DNA of 64,000 bases from Streptomyces violaceusniger Tu 4113 (GCF_000147815.2 NC_015957.1:4712001-4776000); one strand, 5' to 3'; positions 9,545 to 17,488 are shown, counted from the stretch's first letter. Notes: generated by a model from the sequence alone, not told the origin. A program made the numbers and translations.

Positions 9545-10648
9545 TCAGGCGGTGAAGAGGGCCTGGGGGCGCTCACATGAACTGGTCAGCGTCACGGACC
9601 GGCTCTGCTGGGCGGAGCCCTCCAACGAGCAGAGAGTCTCCAGGACATGGAAGGCGAAGGCGGCGTTGGCGCGGTGCGGCCCGCCCTCGACGGCGTTGGC
9701 GAGGTCGCGGACGCCGAGCCCGCGGCGGGCCTGCTCGCGGGTTCCGACGGCGCCGAAGAGTTCCAGGGCCGGTTCCAGGACGGTCCATTCGCCGTCACCG
9801 TGCCGCCGGACCCGCACATCACCGTCGAAGTGGTTCGGGTTGGCCAGCGACAGGGTGCCCTCGCTGCCGTAGATCTCGATGTACGGCAGGTCGCTGTCCC
9901 AGACGTCGAAACTCATCTGGGTCGTGGCGATGACACCGGAGGCGAAGGTGACCACGGCGCCGGTGTGGGTGGGGATGGTGACGTCGATGGTCTCGACGGT
10001 CCGTCCGGGTGCGGTGACCGTGCGCTGGGGCACGCCTATGCGGCCGGCCGCGGAGATGGTGGAGACGGGGCCGAGGCAGTTGACGAGGATGGCCACGTAG
10101 TACGGACCCATGTCCATCACGGGGCCGCCTCCCGGCTGGAACAGGAAGGCCGGGTTGGGGTGCCAGGTCTCGGCCTTGCTGTGCCCGATGAAGGCGGTGG
10201 CGCCGATGGGCGTGCCGATCGAGCCCGAGTCGATCGCCTTGCGCGCGGTCTGAGCGGCGCTGCCGAGGAAGGTGTCCGGCGCCGATCCGAGGACGCGCCC
10301 GGTGCGGGCGGCCGCCGCGAGGACGGCTTCGCCGTCGGTGACCGTGGTGGCCAACGGCTTCTCGACGTAGACGTGTTTCCCCGCTTCCAGGGCCGTGATG
10401 ACGGTGCGGGCGTGGTGGACCGGCGGCGTCAGGTTGATGACGATGTCCACCGAGTCGTCGGCGTACAGCTCCGAGTCGTCACCCCAGGCCGGGATGGCAT
10501 GCTCGGCGGCTGCCTGCTTCGCTCGTGCCACATCGATGTCGCCCACCCGCACGATCTCCAGCTCCGGGTAGCGGGCGAGGCCGGTGACATACCGGCCGAA
10601 GATGTTGCCGCTGCCCAGGATGCCGATGCGATGGGTCTGTTTGGCCAT
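9545..10648 (-). CDS. Gfo/Idh/MocA-family NAD(P)-dependent dehydrogenase
   Basis: A 367-residue oxidoreductase. The Rossmann motif is RIGILGSGNIFGRY (residues about 7-20) and the signature EKPLATTVTDGE (about 95-106) carries the Glu-Lys-Pro of the family. The C-terminal alpha/beta substrate domain follows. Members oxidise inositols, glucosides or sugar acids at a ring hydroxyl. GGGAGAGGAA precedes the ATG. It is the first gene of the seven-gene minus-strand operon and is divergent from the ROK regulator, which is the likely local controller. Confidence 0.9.
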   Translation of the reverse strand: MAKQTHRIGILGSGNIFGRYVTGLARYPELEIVRVGDIDVARAKQAAAEHAIPAWGDDSELYADDSVDIVINLTPPVHHARTVITALEAGKHVYVEKPLATTVTDGEAVLAAAARTGRVLGSAPDTFLGSAAQTARKAIDSGSIGTPIGATAFIGHSKAETWHPNPAFLFQPGGGPVMDMGPYYVAILVNCLGPVSTISAAGRIGVPQRTVTAPGRTVETIDVTIPTHTGAVVTFASGVIATTQMSFDVWDSDLPYIEIYGSEGTLSLANPNHFDGDVRVRRHGDGEWTVLEPALELFGAVGTREQARRGLGVRDLANAVEGGPHRANAAFAFHVLETLCSLEGSAQQSRSVTLTSSCERPQALFTA

Positions 10649-11146
10649 GGCCGGGGTTCCTCTCCCAGGGAGTGATGCGTGGGGTGTTCAGGTATGCGAG
10701 TGATCGACACCTTTGTGTGGAGTGTCGGTGTCTCGTCGGGTTGGCGAGTATTCAAGGGCCCCGGGGCGGCCGGGACGAGATGAACAGTCCGCTCAGTGGA
10801 ACGCGGGCCGATGTGTTTTCCGCGGTGCTCCACGTGTGTTGTGGCGGGTCACGCTTGAGAAAAGGGCAGGCCAGGGCGGTGTGCGCGGGTCGCGTACGGT
10901 CGCGGCACGGGTGCCGCGGAGACGGGCCGCGCCTCGTGGAGCGGTCCACCGCCGTTGACTTCGGGAACTGGGGTTGCTAGAGGACGGCCCTCTTCTGGCG
11001 GTTGAGTGGGGCGTGTTCGCCTCGCCCAACACCTTCGTTTAGTTCGGTTACCTCGAACAAGAGGCAGTTGTTAATTTTCCTTGCGAACTAATAACGTCTT
11101 AAAGGAAGGCTGGTCGCCGGTGATCCACGACGGCTAGGTTGAGGAA
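10649..11146. promoter_or_regulatory. Divergent control region between the MocA operon and the ROK regulator
   Basis: There is no gene in these 498 bases. An inverted repeat TTAGTTCG (11039-11046) / CGAACTAA (11084-11091) flanks a locally AT-rich stretch. A tighter pair, GTTCG (11042-11046) and CGAAC (11054-11058), is nested at its left end. A second inverted repeat, CGACAC (10705-10710) / GTGTCG (10722-10727), lies 57 nt upstream of the MocA-type start codon. These are plausible ROK operators. TAGGTT (11135-11140) fits a -10 box only 6 nt from the ROK ATG, so the ROK mRNA may be leaderless. The rest (about 10730-11030) shows nothing recognisable. Confidence 0.45.
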
Positions 11147-12364
11147 ATGCGTGAAGATGACGGTCGTTCCGCCGACCGGGCACTGCTGCCCGCGGTCCCC
11201 GTCGGACTGCGCAGAGTGCTGGACCTCGTGGTGGCCGGTGAGGCGACGAACCGTGCCGAGATCGCGCGGCGCAGTGGTCTGGCCCGCTCCACCGTCGGCC
11301 AGCAGGTGGACCAACTCCTCGGCCGCGACATCCTGCAGGAGCTGGAGTCCGGCGAATCGGTGCGCGGGCGGCCCCCGCGGCTGCTGACGCTGAGCCCGCG
11401 GGCGGGAACCATCGCCGTCGCCGACGTCGACAACCTGGAGACGCGGATCGCGATCGCCGATCTCGGCGGTCGTATCCTCGCGCGGGACACGGTGCTCGTG
11501 CGGATCGACGCGGGGCCGGAAACGGTCCTGGAGCTGGTGTGCGACCGGCTGTTCGCGCTGCTGGAGCGGTCCGGTTGCGATCCGGACCGGGTCCGCCAGG
11601 TGGTGATGGGGCTGCCGGCCCCGGTGGACCCGTGGCGCGGCTCCCCGCTCAGGCCCAACGGCATGCCCGGCTGGGACGGCTTCCCGGTCGCCGAACGGCT
11701 GCGGACCCGGTTCCGCGCCCCCGCCCAGGTCGACAACGACGCGAACCTCATGGCCCTCGGTGAGGCCGTGCACGCCCGGGCCGAAACCCCGGTGCTCTGC
11801 CTCAAGATCGCTACCGGGATCGGGGCGGGCCTCGCCACCGCGGAGGGCAGGATCTACCGCGGCGCGGACGGCGCGGCCGGCGATGTCGGCCACATCCGGT
11901 CCCTCGGCGGTGGCACCGCCCTGTGCACCTGCGGCAATGTCGGCTGTGTGCGGGCCATCGCCTCGCACCGCGCCGTACTGCTGAACCTGGGCATCCCCGA
12001 GTCCACCGAGGAGGACCCGCTGCACGGGGTCCACGAGCTCGCGGAGCGCGTCGCCAACAACGACCCGCCCGCCGTCCGGGCCCTGCGGCAGGCGGCCACC
12101 GAGATCGGCGAACTCGCCGCCATGCTCGTCTACATGTTCAACCCCCGCACCCTCGTCCTCGGCGGGCCGCTCAGCGAACTGCGCGACGACCTGCTCTCCG
12201 GGGTGCGGGCCGTGGTGTACCAGCGCGCCCTGCCGCTGGCCACGCGGAAGCTGACCATCACCACCACGCAGCTCGGCGCCGCCTCGGCGCTGCACGGTGC
12301 GGTGGCCCTCGCCACCGGGGACGTGTTCAGCGAACGTGGGATAGCCCGGCTGCTCGTCGACTGA
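11147..12364 (+). CDS. ROK-family transcriptional regulator
   Basis: A 405-residue regulator. Residues about 10-75 form a winged helix-turn-helix (TNRAEIARRSGLARSTV) and the rest is a sugar-kinase-like ROK domain. The zinc motif CTCGNVGC (Cys-x-Cys-Gly-x2-Gly-Cys) is intact, as are the Asp of DNDANLMALGE and the glycine-rich GADGAAGDVGHI. ROK repressors sense sugars or sugar phosphates. Its divergent placement makes the MocA/IolE/ABC operon its obvious target. AGGAA directly abuts the ATG with almost no spacing, while a GTG at 11120 in the same frame runs into TAG after five codons. Leaderless translation from 11147 is therefore the best reading. Confidence 0.9.
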   Translation: MREDDGRSADRALLPAVPVGLRRVLDLVVAGEATNRAEIARRSGLARSTVGQQVDQLLGRDILQELESGESVRGRPPRLLTLSPRAGTIAVADVDNLETRIAIADLGGRILARDTVLVRIDAGPETVLELVCDRLFALLERSGCDPDRVRQVVMGLPAPVDPWRGSPLRPNGMPGWDGFPVAERLRTRFRAPAQVDNDANLMALGEAVHARAETPVLCLKIATGIGAGLATAEGRIYRGADGAAGDVGHIRSLGGGTALCTCGNVGCVRAIASHRAVLLNLGIPESTEEDPLHGVHELAERVANNDPPAVRALRQAATEIGELAAMLVYMFNPRTLVLGGPLSELRDDLLSGVRAVVYQRALPLATRKLTITTTQLGAASALHGAVALATGDVFSERGIARLLVD

Positions 12365-12414
12365 GGGCTACGGGCTGGGGGCCACAGACCGAGGATGGGG
12401 ACTACGAACTGGGG

Positions 12415-13227
12415 CTACGGCTCGGTGCGGTATGCCTCGATCACCGAGAGACGGGTGGTGACGGCCTCCGACGCGGTCCGCAGCGCCGCGAGCGTACGGG
12501 GCACGTTCTGGCGTGCCGTGGGGGCGACGACCGACAGCGCGCCCAGGTAGGCGCCGTCCCGCGGTCCGCGCACGGGCACGGCCACGGCGGAATAGCCGAG
12601 CCGGTGTTCCTCGCAGTCGGTGGCGTAGCCCTGCCCCTGGATGCGGACGAGTTCGCCCGGGAGCCGGTCGGCGGTGAGGGTGCGGGCGGTCATCCGGCGC
12701 ATATGGGGGGCCAGCCGCGCCAGCGGGTACTGCTCGGGCAGCAGGGCCAGGGTGAGCTTCCCCGGGGCCGTGCTGTGCAGTTGGAGCAGCCGTCCGCCGA
12801 TCGAGGCACCGGCCCGGTTGCGGTGGCGGCCCGCGTTGTCGATGCACAGCAGCTCGCTGCCGTTCGGCACGGACAGGCTCACCGGACTGTCGAGGGCCTG
12901 CGCGAGGTTTTCCAGGGCCGGCCGTGCGGCGTGCCGCAGGGTGCGCTGCCGGGGCGCGCGCAGCCCGATCGCGTACAGCAGCAGGCCGAGCCGGTAGTCC
13001 GAGCCGTCCCGCTCCAGCATCTCGCAGGCGACGAGATCCTGGCAGAGCCGGTGCACCGTGGCCTTGGCGACCCCGGTGCGCGCCGTCAGCTCCGTGAGGC
13101 TGAGGGCGAGATCGCCGTCGCCGAAGGCGGACAGGATCAGCCCGACCTTGCCGAGGACGGACCTGGGAGACCGCCCGTCCGGCCCGGCTTCCTCGCCGTT
13201 GCCACGAGGTACCGCTGCAGTCGTCAC
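12415..13227 (-). CDS. IclR-family transcriptional regulator (first of two)
   Basis: A 270-residue IclR protein. The N-terminal winged HTH (about 25-90) includes SLTELTARTGVAKATVHRLCQDL and the effector domain contains HSTAPGKLTLALL and GYATDCEEHRLGYSAVAVPV, the conserved ligand-pocket segments. The GTG at 13227 has AGGAGG 7 nt upstream. It lies downstream of the ferredoxin gene on the same strand but behind a terminator-like hairpin and its own AT-rich promoter. It is a candidate to read the GGTCCG-N5-CGGACC sites in this island, competing with the second IclR at 15826-16608. Confidence 0.92.
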   Translation of the reverse strand: MTTAAVPRGNGEEAGPDGRSPRSVLGKVGLILSAFGDGDLALSLTELTARTGVAKATVHRLCQDLVACEMLERDGSDYRLGLLLYAIGLRAPRQRTLRHAARPALENLAQALDSPVSLSVPNGSELLCIDNAGRHRNRAGASIGGRLLQLHSTAPGKLTLALLPEQYPLARLAPHMRRMTARTLTADRLPGELVRIQGQGYATDCEEHRLGYSAVAVPVRGPRDGAYLGALSVVAPTARQNVPRTLAALRTASEAVTTRLSVIEAYRTEP

Positions 13228-13290
13228 GACATGCCCTCCTCGCCCGCTGATGTGCCTCGACCAAGGACACCATTAGTTCTGAGGATGGAC

Positions 13291-13319
13291 AATATAGAGA
13301 TTTTTTTGCCTGGTAGGAA
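13291..13319 (-). promoter_or_regulatory. Candidate promoter of the first IclR gene
   Basis: Reading leftward, TATATT (13296-13291) is a good -10 box and TTCCTA (13319-13314) is a weak -35 box at 17-bp spacing. The region is strikingly AT-rich for this genome and includes a run of seven A on the minus strand. The IclR GTG follows about 64 nt downstream. Confidence 0.4.
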
Positions 13320-13338
13320 TGGTGTGAGTGGTCAAAAT

Positions 13339-13355
13339 CCGGTGGGGGCCACCGG
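13339..13355 (-). terminator. Terminator hairpin after the ferredoxin gene
   Basis: CCGGTGG (13339-13345) and CCACCGG (13349-13355) pair perfectly over a 3-nt loop. On the minus strand the stem is followed by ATTTTGACC, giving a short U-run. It begins 24 nt after the ferredoxin stop. Confidence 0.5.
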
Positions 13356-13378
13356 CTGGAGTGCCACGTCCGGTGTGC

Positions 13379-13699
13379 TCACCGGCCTCCCACCAGAGCG
13401 GTGTCGGCACCCAGCGGGCCGACCGCGCCGGCGCCACCGGGGGTGCCCAGTGGGGCGTCCCGGCCGGGCAGGACCTCCTCGAAGAACCGACGGTTGTCGG
13501 CGCGGTGCTCGGGATCCGCCTTCCGGTCCACGGTGATCGCCTGCTCCGGGCAGGCGACCTCGCAGGCGCCGCAGTCGATGCACTCCACCGGGTTGATGTA
13601 GAGCTTGCGCTCGCCCTCGTAGATGCAGTCGACCGGGCACTCCTCCATGCAGGACCGATCCATGATGTCAACGCAGGACGCGCCGATGACGTAGGCCAT
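13379..13699 (-). CDS. fdxA: Seven-iron ferredoxin (3Fe-4S/4Fe-4S, FdxA type)
   Basis: A 106-residue ferredoxin. The N-terminal Cys set (SCVDIMDRSCMEECPVDC) and the second cluster motif CIDCGACEVACP match the FdxA arrangement that binds one [3Fe-4S] and one [4Fe-4S] cluster. The tail after residue 70 is alanine/glycine rich. The start is one nucleotide after the stop of the ferredoxin-reductase gene, with GGAGAA inside the end of that gene, so the two are translated together. It is the likely electron carrier from the reductase to the Rieske oxygenase of this island, although Rieske oxygenases more often use [2Fe-2S] ferredoxins. Confidence 0.92.
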   Translation of the reverse strand: MAYVIGASCVDIMDRSCMEECPVDCIYEGERKLYINPVECIDCGACEVACPEQAITVDRKADPEHRADNRRFFEEVLPGRDAPLGTPGGAGAVGPLGADTALVGGR

Positions 13700-13700
13700 G

Positions 13701-14720
13701 TCAGTTCTCCTTCTCGGTGGAATGCCCGGGGAACAGCGCCGCCTCCGGGTCGATGACCGTGGCGGCGTTGTTGACGGCCGTGGCGGCCTCGCCGAAGCCG
13801 ACGGAGATCAGGCGCACCTTGCCCGGGTAGTCGGTGATGTCGCCGGCCGCGAAGACGCGGGGGAGGTTGGTGGCCATGTGGGTGTCCACGGCGATCCGGC
13901 GTGCCTGAAGGGTGAGGCCCCAGTCCCGCAGCGGGCCGAGGTCGGCGATGAAGCCGAGGGCCGCCACCACGGTCTGCGCGGGGAGGCGCGTGGTGTCCTT
14001 CGTCACGCGGTGGCGGATCTCGACCTCCTCCAGCAGCGCACCGCCGTACACGCCGCTGACCTCGGAGTCTGTGAGGATCTCGATGCCGAGTGCGCGGACC
14101 TTCTCCACCGACGCGCGGTGGGCGCGGAACCGCGCGGTGCGGTGCACCAGCCGGACCGAGCGCGCCATGGGGGCCAGCAGGGCCGCCCAGTCGAAGGCGC
14201 TGTCGCCACCGCCGACGACCACCACGTCATGGCCGGCGTGGGCGGTGGGGTCGGGCACGAAGTACACCTGGCCGCGGCCGAGGAAGTCCTCCCCGGCCGG
14301 CAGCGGGCGGGGAGTGAAGGTCCCCACGCCACCGGTGATCACCACCGCCCCGGCCCGTACGGCCGTCCCCCGGTCGCTGCGGACCACGGGCAGGCCGTCG
14401 TCGTAGGACAGCTCCGTCGCGCGGTGGCCGAGAAGATAGCGGGTGCCGTGTGTCTCCGCCTGGGCGACCAGGTTGTCGACCAGGTCGCGACCGCGGACCG
14501 AGGTGAATCCGGCGATGTCGAAGATCGGTTTCTCCGGGTACATCGCGCTGATCTGGCCGCCCCGCTGGGGCAGCACATCCATCACGGCGACACGCAGCCC
14601 GCGGAAGCCCGCGCAGTAGGCGCCGTACAGGCCCGACGGACCGGCGCCGATGATCAGGATGTCCGTCTCGACCACCGCCGCGTCCTCCGCGGCGACCGGC
14701 TCAACGTTGAGAACGCTCAT
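13701..14720 (-). CDS. Thioredoxin-reductase-like ferredoxin-NAD(P)+ reductase
   Basis: A 339-residue FAD/NAD(P) two-domain protein. The FAD motif is IIGAGPSGLYGAYCAG (about residues 20-35) and the pyridine-nucleotide motif is VVVVGGGDSAFDWA (about 165-178). The redox CxxC of thioredoxin reductases is absent, which is typical of TrxR-like ferredoxin reductases. The ATG at 14720 has no purine-rich ribosome site. Instead a promoter (TTGGAC-N17-TACGCT) places transcription initiation at or beside the ATG, so the message is probably leaderless. It is coupled to the ferredoxin gene with one nucleotide between them. Confidence 0.88.
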   Translation of the reverse strand: MSVLNVEPVAAEDAAVVETDILIIGAGPSGLYGAYCAGFRGLRVAVMDVLPQRGGQISAMYPEKPIFDIAGFTSVRGRDLVDNLVAQAETHGTRYLLGHRATELSYDDGLPVVRSDRGTAVRAGAVVITGGVGTFTPRPLPAGEDFLGRGQVYFVPDPTAHAGHDVVVVGGGDSAFDWAALLAPMARSVRLVHRTARFRAHRASVEKVRALGIEILTDSEVSGVYGGALLEEVEIRHRVTKDTTRLPAQTVVAALGFIADLGPLRDWGLTLQARRIAVDTHMATNLPRVFAAGDITDYPGKVRLISVGFGEAATAVNNAATVIDPEAALFPGHSTEKEN

Positions 14721-14728
14721 GGAAAAGG

Positions 14729-14757
14729 AGCGTAGGCAGGTCCGGATCACGGTCCAA
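14729..14757 (-). promoter_or_regulatory. Promoter of the ferredoxin reductase-ferredoxin unit with embedded operator
   Basis: On the minus strand TTGGAC (14757-14752) and TACGCT (14734-14729) are separated by 17 bp, and the -10 box ends 8 nt before the ATG. The palindrome copy GGTCCGGATCACGGTCC (14739-14755, 11 of 12 consensus arm bases) fills the spacer and overlaps the -35 box, an ideal place for a repressor. Confidence 0.55.
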
Positions 14758-14823
14758 TGGAATCGGTCCGCCTGCCGGGACACGGCGAGGAACCGGTGGC
14801 GCCGTGACACCGCGGCCCGGACA

Positions 14824-14880
14824 CGCGGGAGCGGTGGAACCCAAGGCCCCCCGTCAGCCTTGGGTTCCACCGCTCCCGCG
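14824..14880 (-). terminator. Strong terminator at the end of the Rieske/extradiol operon
   Basis: A perfect 24-bp inverted repeat (14824-14847 and 14857-14880) with a 9-nt loop lies 21 nt after the stop of the last hydratase gene. It separates the long operon from the ferredoxin-reductase unit, which then has its own promoter. Confidence 0.8.
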
Positions 14881-14900
14881 GGTCCGGACGAGCCGGGCCC

Positions 14901-15296
14901 TCACCCGGCGAGCGTCACCTCCACCGTCCCCGTGACGCACTCGGAGCCGTCGGCCTTGAGGATGCGCGCGTCCAGCCGGACCCGCGCGCCCTCGACCGAG
15001 GACACTGTCGCGGCCCAGGTCAGCCGCTCACCGGCCACCGCCGTGGCCACATTGCGCCACGCCACCGACTCCAGCCGGGCGCCCGGCCCGGCCCACTCCA
15101 GGGCGTGCCGGCTGAGCGTCTCGCCGTGCAGCGTGGACTGCACGACCGTGTCGGGAAACCCCTCCGACGCCGCGAACGCGGCGTCGTAATGGATCCGGTG
15201 CGCGTTCCACGACACGGCGCTGAAGCGGAAGAGCTGCACACTGGTGTGGGCGTACCGGCGCGGCGGACACTCGGTCCCGGCAGCGGGCGCCGTCAT
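14901..15296 (-). CDS. MaoC/HTD2-like hydratase subunit, C-terminal-half type
   Basis: A 131-residue single hot-dog-fold protein. The segment RFSAVSWNAHRIHYDAAFA matches the HTD2/mesaconyl-CoA-hydratase type active-site helix, with the N-x-H-R-I-H-Y-D pattern holding the catalytic His. It lacks the partner hot dog, which the gene immediately upstream supplies. The two genes overlap by 4 nt (ATGA), as expected for obligate heterodimer subunits. The likely reaction is reversible hydration of an enoyl-CoA made from the ring-cleavage product. It is the last gene before the strong terminator. Confidence 0.85.
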   Translation of the reverse strand: MTAPAAGTECPPRRYAHTSVQLFRFSAVSWNAHRIHYDAAFAASEGFPDTVVQSTLHGETLSRHALEWAGPGARLESVAWRNVATAVAGERLTWAATVSSVEGARVRLDARILKADGSECVTGTVEVTLAG

Positions 15297-15829
15297 CGGT
15301 CACCTCCGGTGGCGTCGAGCACCACGATCGTCTCGTCCACGGACGTCAGCTCGCTCCCGTCGGGGGCCAGGAACCGGGTCCGGACGCCCAGGAGGACGAA
15401 CTCACCGGACCGTCCGTGTTTGTGCCGCGCGGAGACGACCGCACGGGCCGCCGTGATCCGTGTTCCGGCCACCGGGGGCCGGACCAGGCGCACCGACTGG
15501 CCGCCGTGCACCTGGCGCACCGCGAGACCCTCGGTGCACGGTGACTCACGCTGGGCGAGGCCATCCGGCCGCAGTTCGTCCTCCGGCGGGCCGTCCTCCC
15601 AGCTCATGGTGGCCGCGAGGAACAGGTCGGGCGCCTCGACGGGCCGGCCGTCCGCTTCCAGGGCGCGGGCCCGGCGGAGGTACTCGCCGTCGTTGAGGGC
15701 GGCGGCGTAACGGCAGAAGTCCTTGACCGTTGGGGTGCCGCAGTCCTCGTCCCGCCACTGGTCGATCAGCTCCCGCGCCCGCGCCAGCACCTCTTCCAGC
15801 GCGGGGGAGGACACGACGGGCGCCGTCAC
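15293..15829 (-). CDS. FAS1-like/MaoC N-terminal-half hydratase subunit
   Basis: A 178-residue protein matching the N-terminal hot-dog (MaoC_dehydrat_N / FAS1-like dehydratase) half, for example KDFCRYAAALNDGEYLRR near residue 30 and a hydrophobic central helix region. It starts with GTG at 15829, overlapping the IclR stop by 4 nt (GTGA), and its stop overlaps the start of the C-terminal-half partner by 4 nt. It carries no catalytic His motif itself and should act as the substrate-binding subunit of the heterodimer. A second such pair lies at 22387-23258. Confidence 0.82.
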   Translation of the reverse strand: MTAPVVSSPALEEVLARARELIDQWRDEDCGTPTVKDFCRYAAALNDGEYLRRARALEADGRPVEAPDLFLAATMSWEDGPPEDELRPDGLAQRESPCTEGLAVRQVHGGQSVRLVRPPVAGTRITAARAVVSARHKHGRSGEFVLLGVRTRFLAPDGSELTSVDETIVVLDATGGDR

Positions 15830-16608
15830 AGCGCCGACCTCAGCGAGCGGCTGATGCCAAGGCCCGCCGTACGCAGCGCGCTGGCATGGGCGATCGCGTC
15901 CACCCGGTAGGTCGGCGCCGTGATCGAAAGGGCCCCGGCGAGGGTGTTCTGCCGGCCGAAGACCGGGACCGCCATGCTCATATAGCCGAGCCGGACCTCC
16001 TCCGCCTCTGTGGCGATGCCCTGCTCGTGGACCCGGTCCAGTTGGGTGCGCAGCCGGCCCGGCGAGGTGATGGTGTGGCGGGTGAACGGCTTGAGGCCGC
16101 TCCTGACCACCTCGCCGAACAGGCTGCCGGGGGAGTGGGCGAGGATCGCCTTGCCGGTCGCCGTGCAGTACAGCGGAAGCCGCCCCGCCACCCGCGACTC
16201 CTCGCTCAGCCCCCGGTGGGGGAGGATCTTCTCCAGGTACACCACGTCCAGCCCGTCGTGGATGGCGAAGTGGATGGTCTCCCGCGTGGCCAGCAGCAGA
16301 TCCTCCATATACGGCTGGGCCACCTCCCGCAGGATGCGCTGCCGGCGCACCCGCTGCCCGATCTCGAACAGGCGCAGTCCGAGCCGGTAGTTGCAGCCCG
16401 CCCGCTCCAGCAGCCCCCATGCGACCAGCTCCTGGGACAGCCGGTGGACGGTCGCCTTCGCCACTCCCGAACGGCGCACCAGATCGGCGAGCGAGAGCGA
16501 GTCGTCGTCGGCGGTGAACGCCTCCAGGATGGACCGGACCTTGCCGAGGACGGAGTTCATCGGGTCGGGACAGGTTCTGACGGCTTGGTCGATGGGGACT
16601 ACGGTCAT
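15826..16608 (-). CDS. IclR-family transcriptional regulator (second, inside the catabolic operon)
   Basis: A 260-residue IclR protein. The HTH region (about 20-80) contains SLADLVRRSGVAKATVHRLSQEL and the effector domain contains YCTATGKAILAHSPG and GIATEAEEVRLGYMSMAVPV. It is transcribed with the catabolic genes: 16 nt after the hydrolase stop and overlapping the following hydratase gene. That gives it built-in feedback. It is my first candidate for binding the five GGTCCG-N5-CGGACC palindromes, by genetic context only. Confidence 0.92.
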   Translation of the reverse strand: MTVVPIDQAVRTCPDPMNSVLGKVRSILEAFTADDDSLSLADLVRRSGVAKATVHRLSQELVAWGLLERAGCNYRLGLRLFEIGQRVRRQRILREVAQPYMEDLLLATRETIHFAIHDGLDVVYLEKILPHRGLSEESRVAGRLPLYCTATGKAILAHSPGSLFGEVVRSGLKPFTRHTITSPGRLRTQLDRVHEQGIATEAEEVRLGYMSMAVPVFGRQNTLAGALSITAPTYRVDAIAHASALRTAGLGISRSLRSAL

Positions 16609-16624
16609 GGCAGGAACCTCACGA

Positions 16625-17488
16625 TCAGGTGGCCGAGGACGCGGCGAGGAACTCCAGGCTGAGCGGGTTGTACAGATCGGCCTTCTCGTGCTGCGGCCAG
16701 TGGCCGCACTCGTTGAACACCTCGAGCCGCGCCCCGGGGATCGCGGCCGCGATGGCCTCGGCCTCCGGCACGTCGCCGAGCGGGTTCTTGTTGCCCCACA
16801 CCACCAGGGTCGGCGCCTTGATCCGGCCCATGCGGTCGGGCCGCAGCAGGTTGCGCTCGCGGGCCTCCGGCTCCTGGAGCGCGAGCAGATTGTGCAGATT
16901 CCGCTGGAAGTCGGGGTGGTGGTAGATGTCGTAGCGGATCTGGGTCAGCTCCTCGCCCAGGTCCTCGTCCCAGTGGGCCCACAGCAGCCGCAGCCGCTCC
17001 CGGGTGAAGGCGATGTCGTCCTTGAGGGCCGCGTCGCTGGTGGACGTCTTCAGCCGCTCCATGATCGCCGGGTTGATCTTCGTGCCGCCCATGCACAGCA
17101 GTTGGAGGGAGGCGACCCGGTCCGGGTGCTCGCTCGCGGCCCATGACCCCACCCAGCCGCCCAGCGACTCGCCGACCAGATGGGCGCGCTCGGCGCCGAC
17201 GGCGTCCAGGTAGGCCATCAGGTGCTCGACGTACAGGGGGATCTCGGCCGGGCGGTCGGGCTTGCCCGTGTAGCCGTGGCCCAGCATGTCGATGGAGTGG
17301 CAGCGGTAGCGCTCGGCGTGCGCCGGGATGTTCCTTACGAACGCCTCCAGGTGGCCGGTCGTCCCGTGCAGGAACACCACATGCTCGCCGTCCTCGGGGC
17401 CGGCCTGCAGGGCGCGAGTCCTGAAGTCGCCGGTTTCGACGTAGGCGTGCCGGTAGTCGATGCCCGACAGCTCGTTCCAGATGCTCAT
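16625..17488 (-). CDS. MhpC-like alpha/beta hydrolase (meta-cleavage product hydrolase)
   Basis: A 287-residue alpha/beta hydrolase. The oxyanion segment is FLHGTTGH, the nucleophile elbow is LVGESLGGWVG (Ser about residue 111) and the catalytic His lies in ECGHWPQHEKAD, very like MhpC and BphD. The usual acid position in WGRxD is WGNKN here, so the catalytic Asp may be the later one in GDVPE. It overlaps the extradiol dioxygenase gene by 4 nt (ATGA). The expected role is hydrolytic C-C cleavage of the ring-opened dienoate. An upstream proline/arginine-rich extension was rejected because the ATG at 17488 gives the family N-terminus and the overlap. Confidence 0.88.
   Translation of the reverse strand: MSIWNELSGIDYRHAYVETGDFRTRALQAGPEDGEHVVFLHGTTGHLEAFVRNIPAHAERYRCHSIDMLGHGYTGKPDRPAEIPLYVEHLMAYLDAVGAERAHLVGESLGGWVGSWAASEHPDRVASLQLLCMGGTKINPAIMERLKTSTSDAALKDDIAFTRERLRLLWAHWDEDLGEELTQIRYDIYHHPDFQRNLHNLLALQEPEARERNLLRPDRMGRIKAPTLVVWGNKNPLGDVPEAEAIAAAIPGARLEVFNECGHWPQHEKADLYNPLSLEFLAASSAT

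Noticed and set aside
11101..11137. Possible five-codon leader peptide (GTG at 11120, strong AAAGGAAGG upstream) before the ROK gene
   Set aside because: The ribosome-site match is good, but the peptide is too short to judge and no attenuator structure follows.
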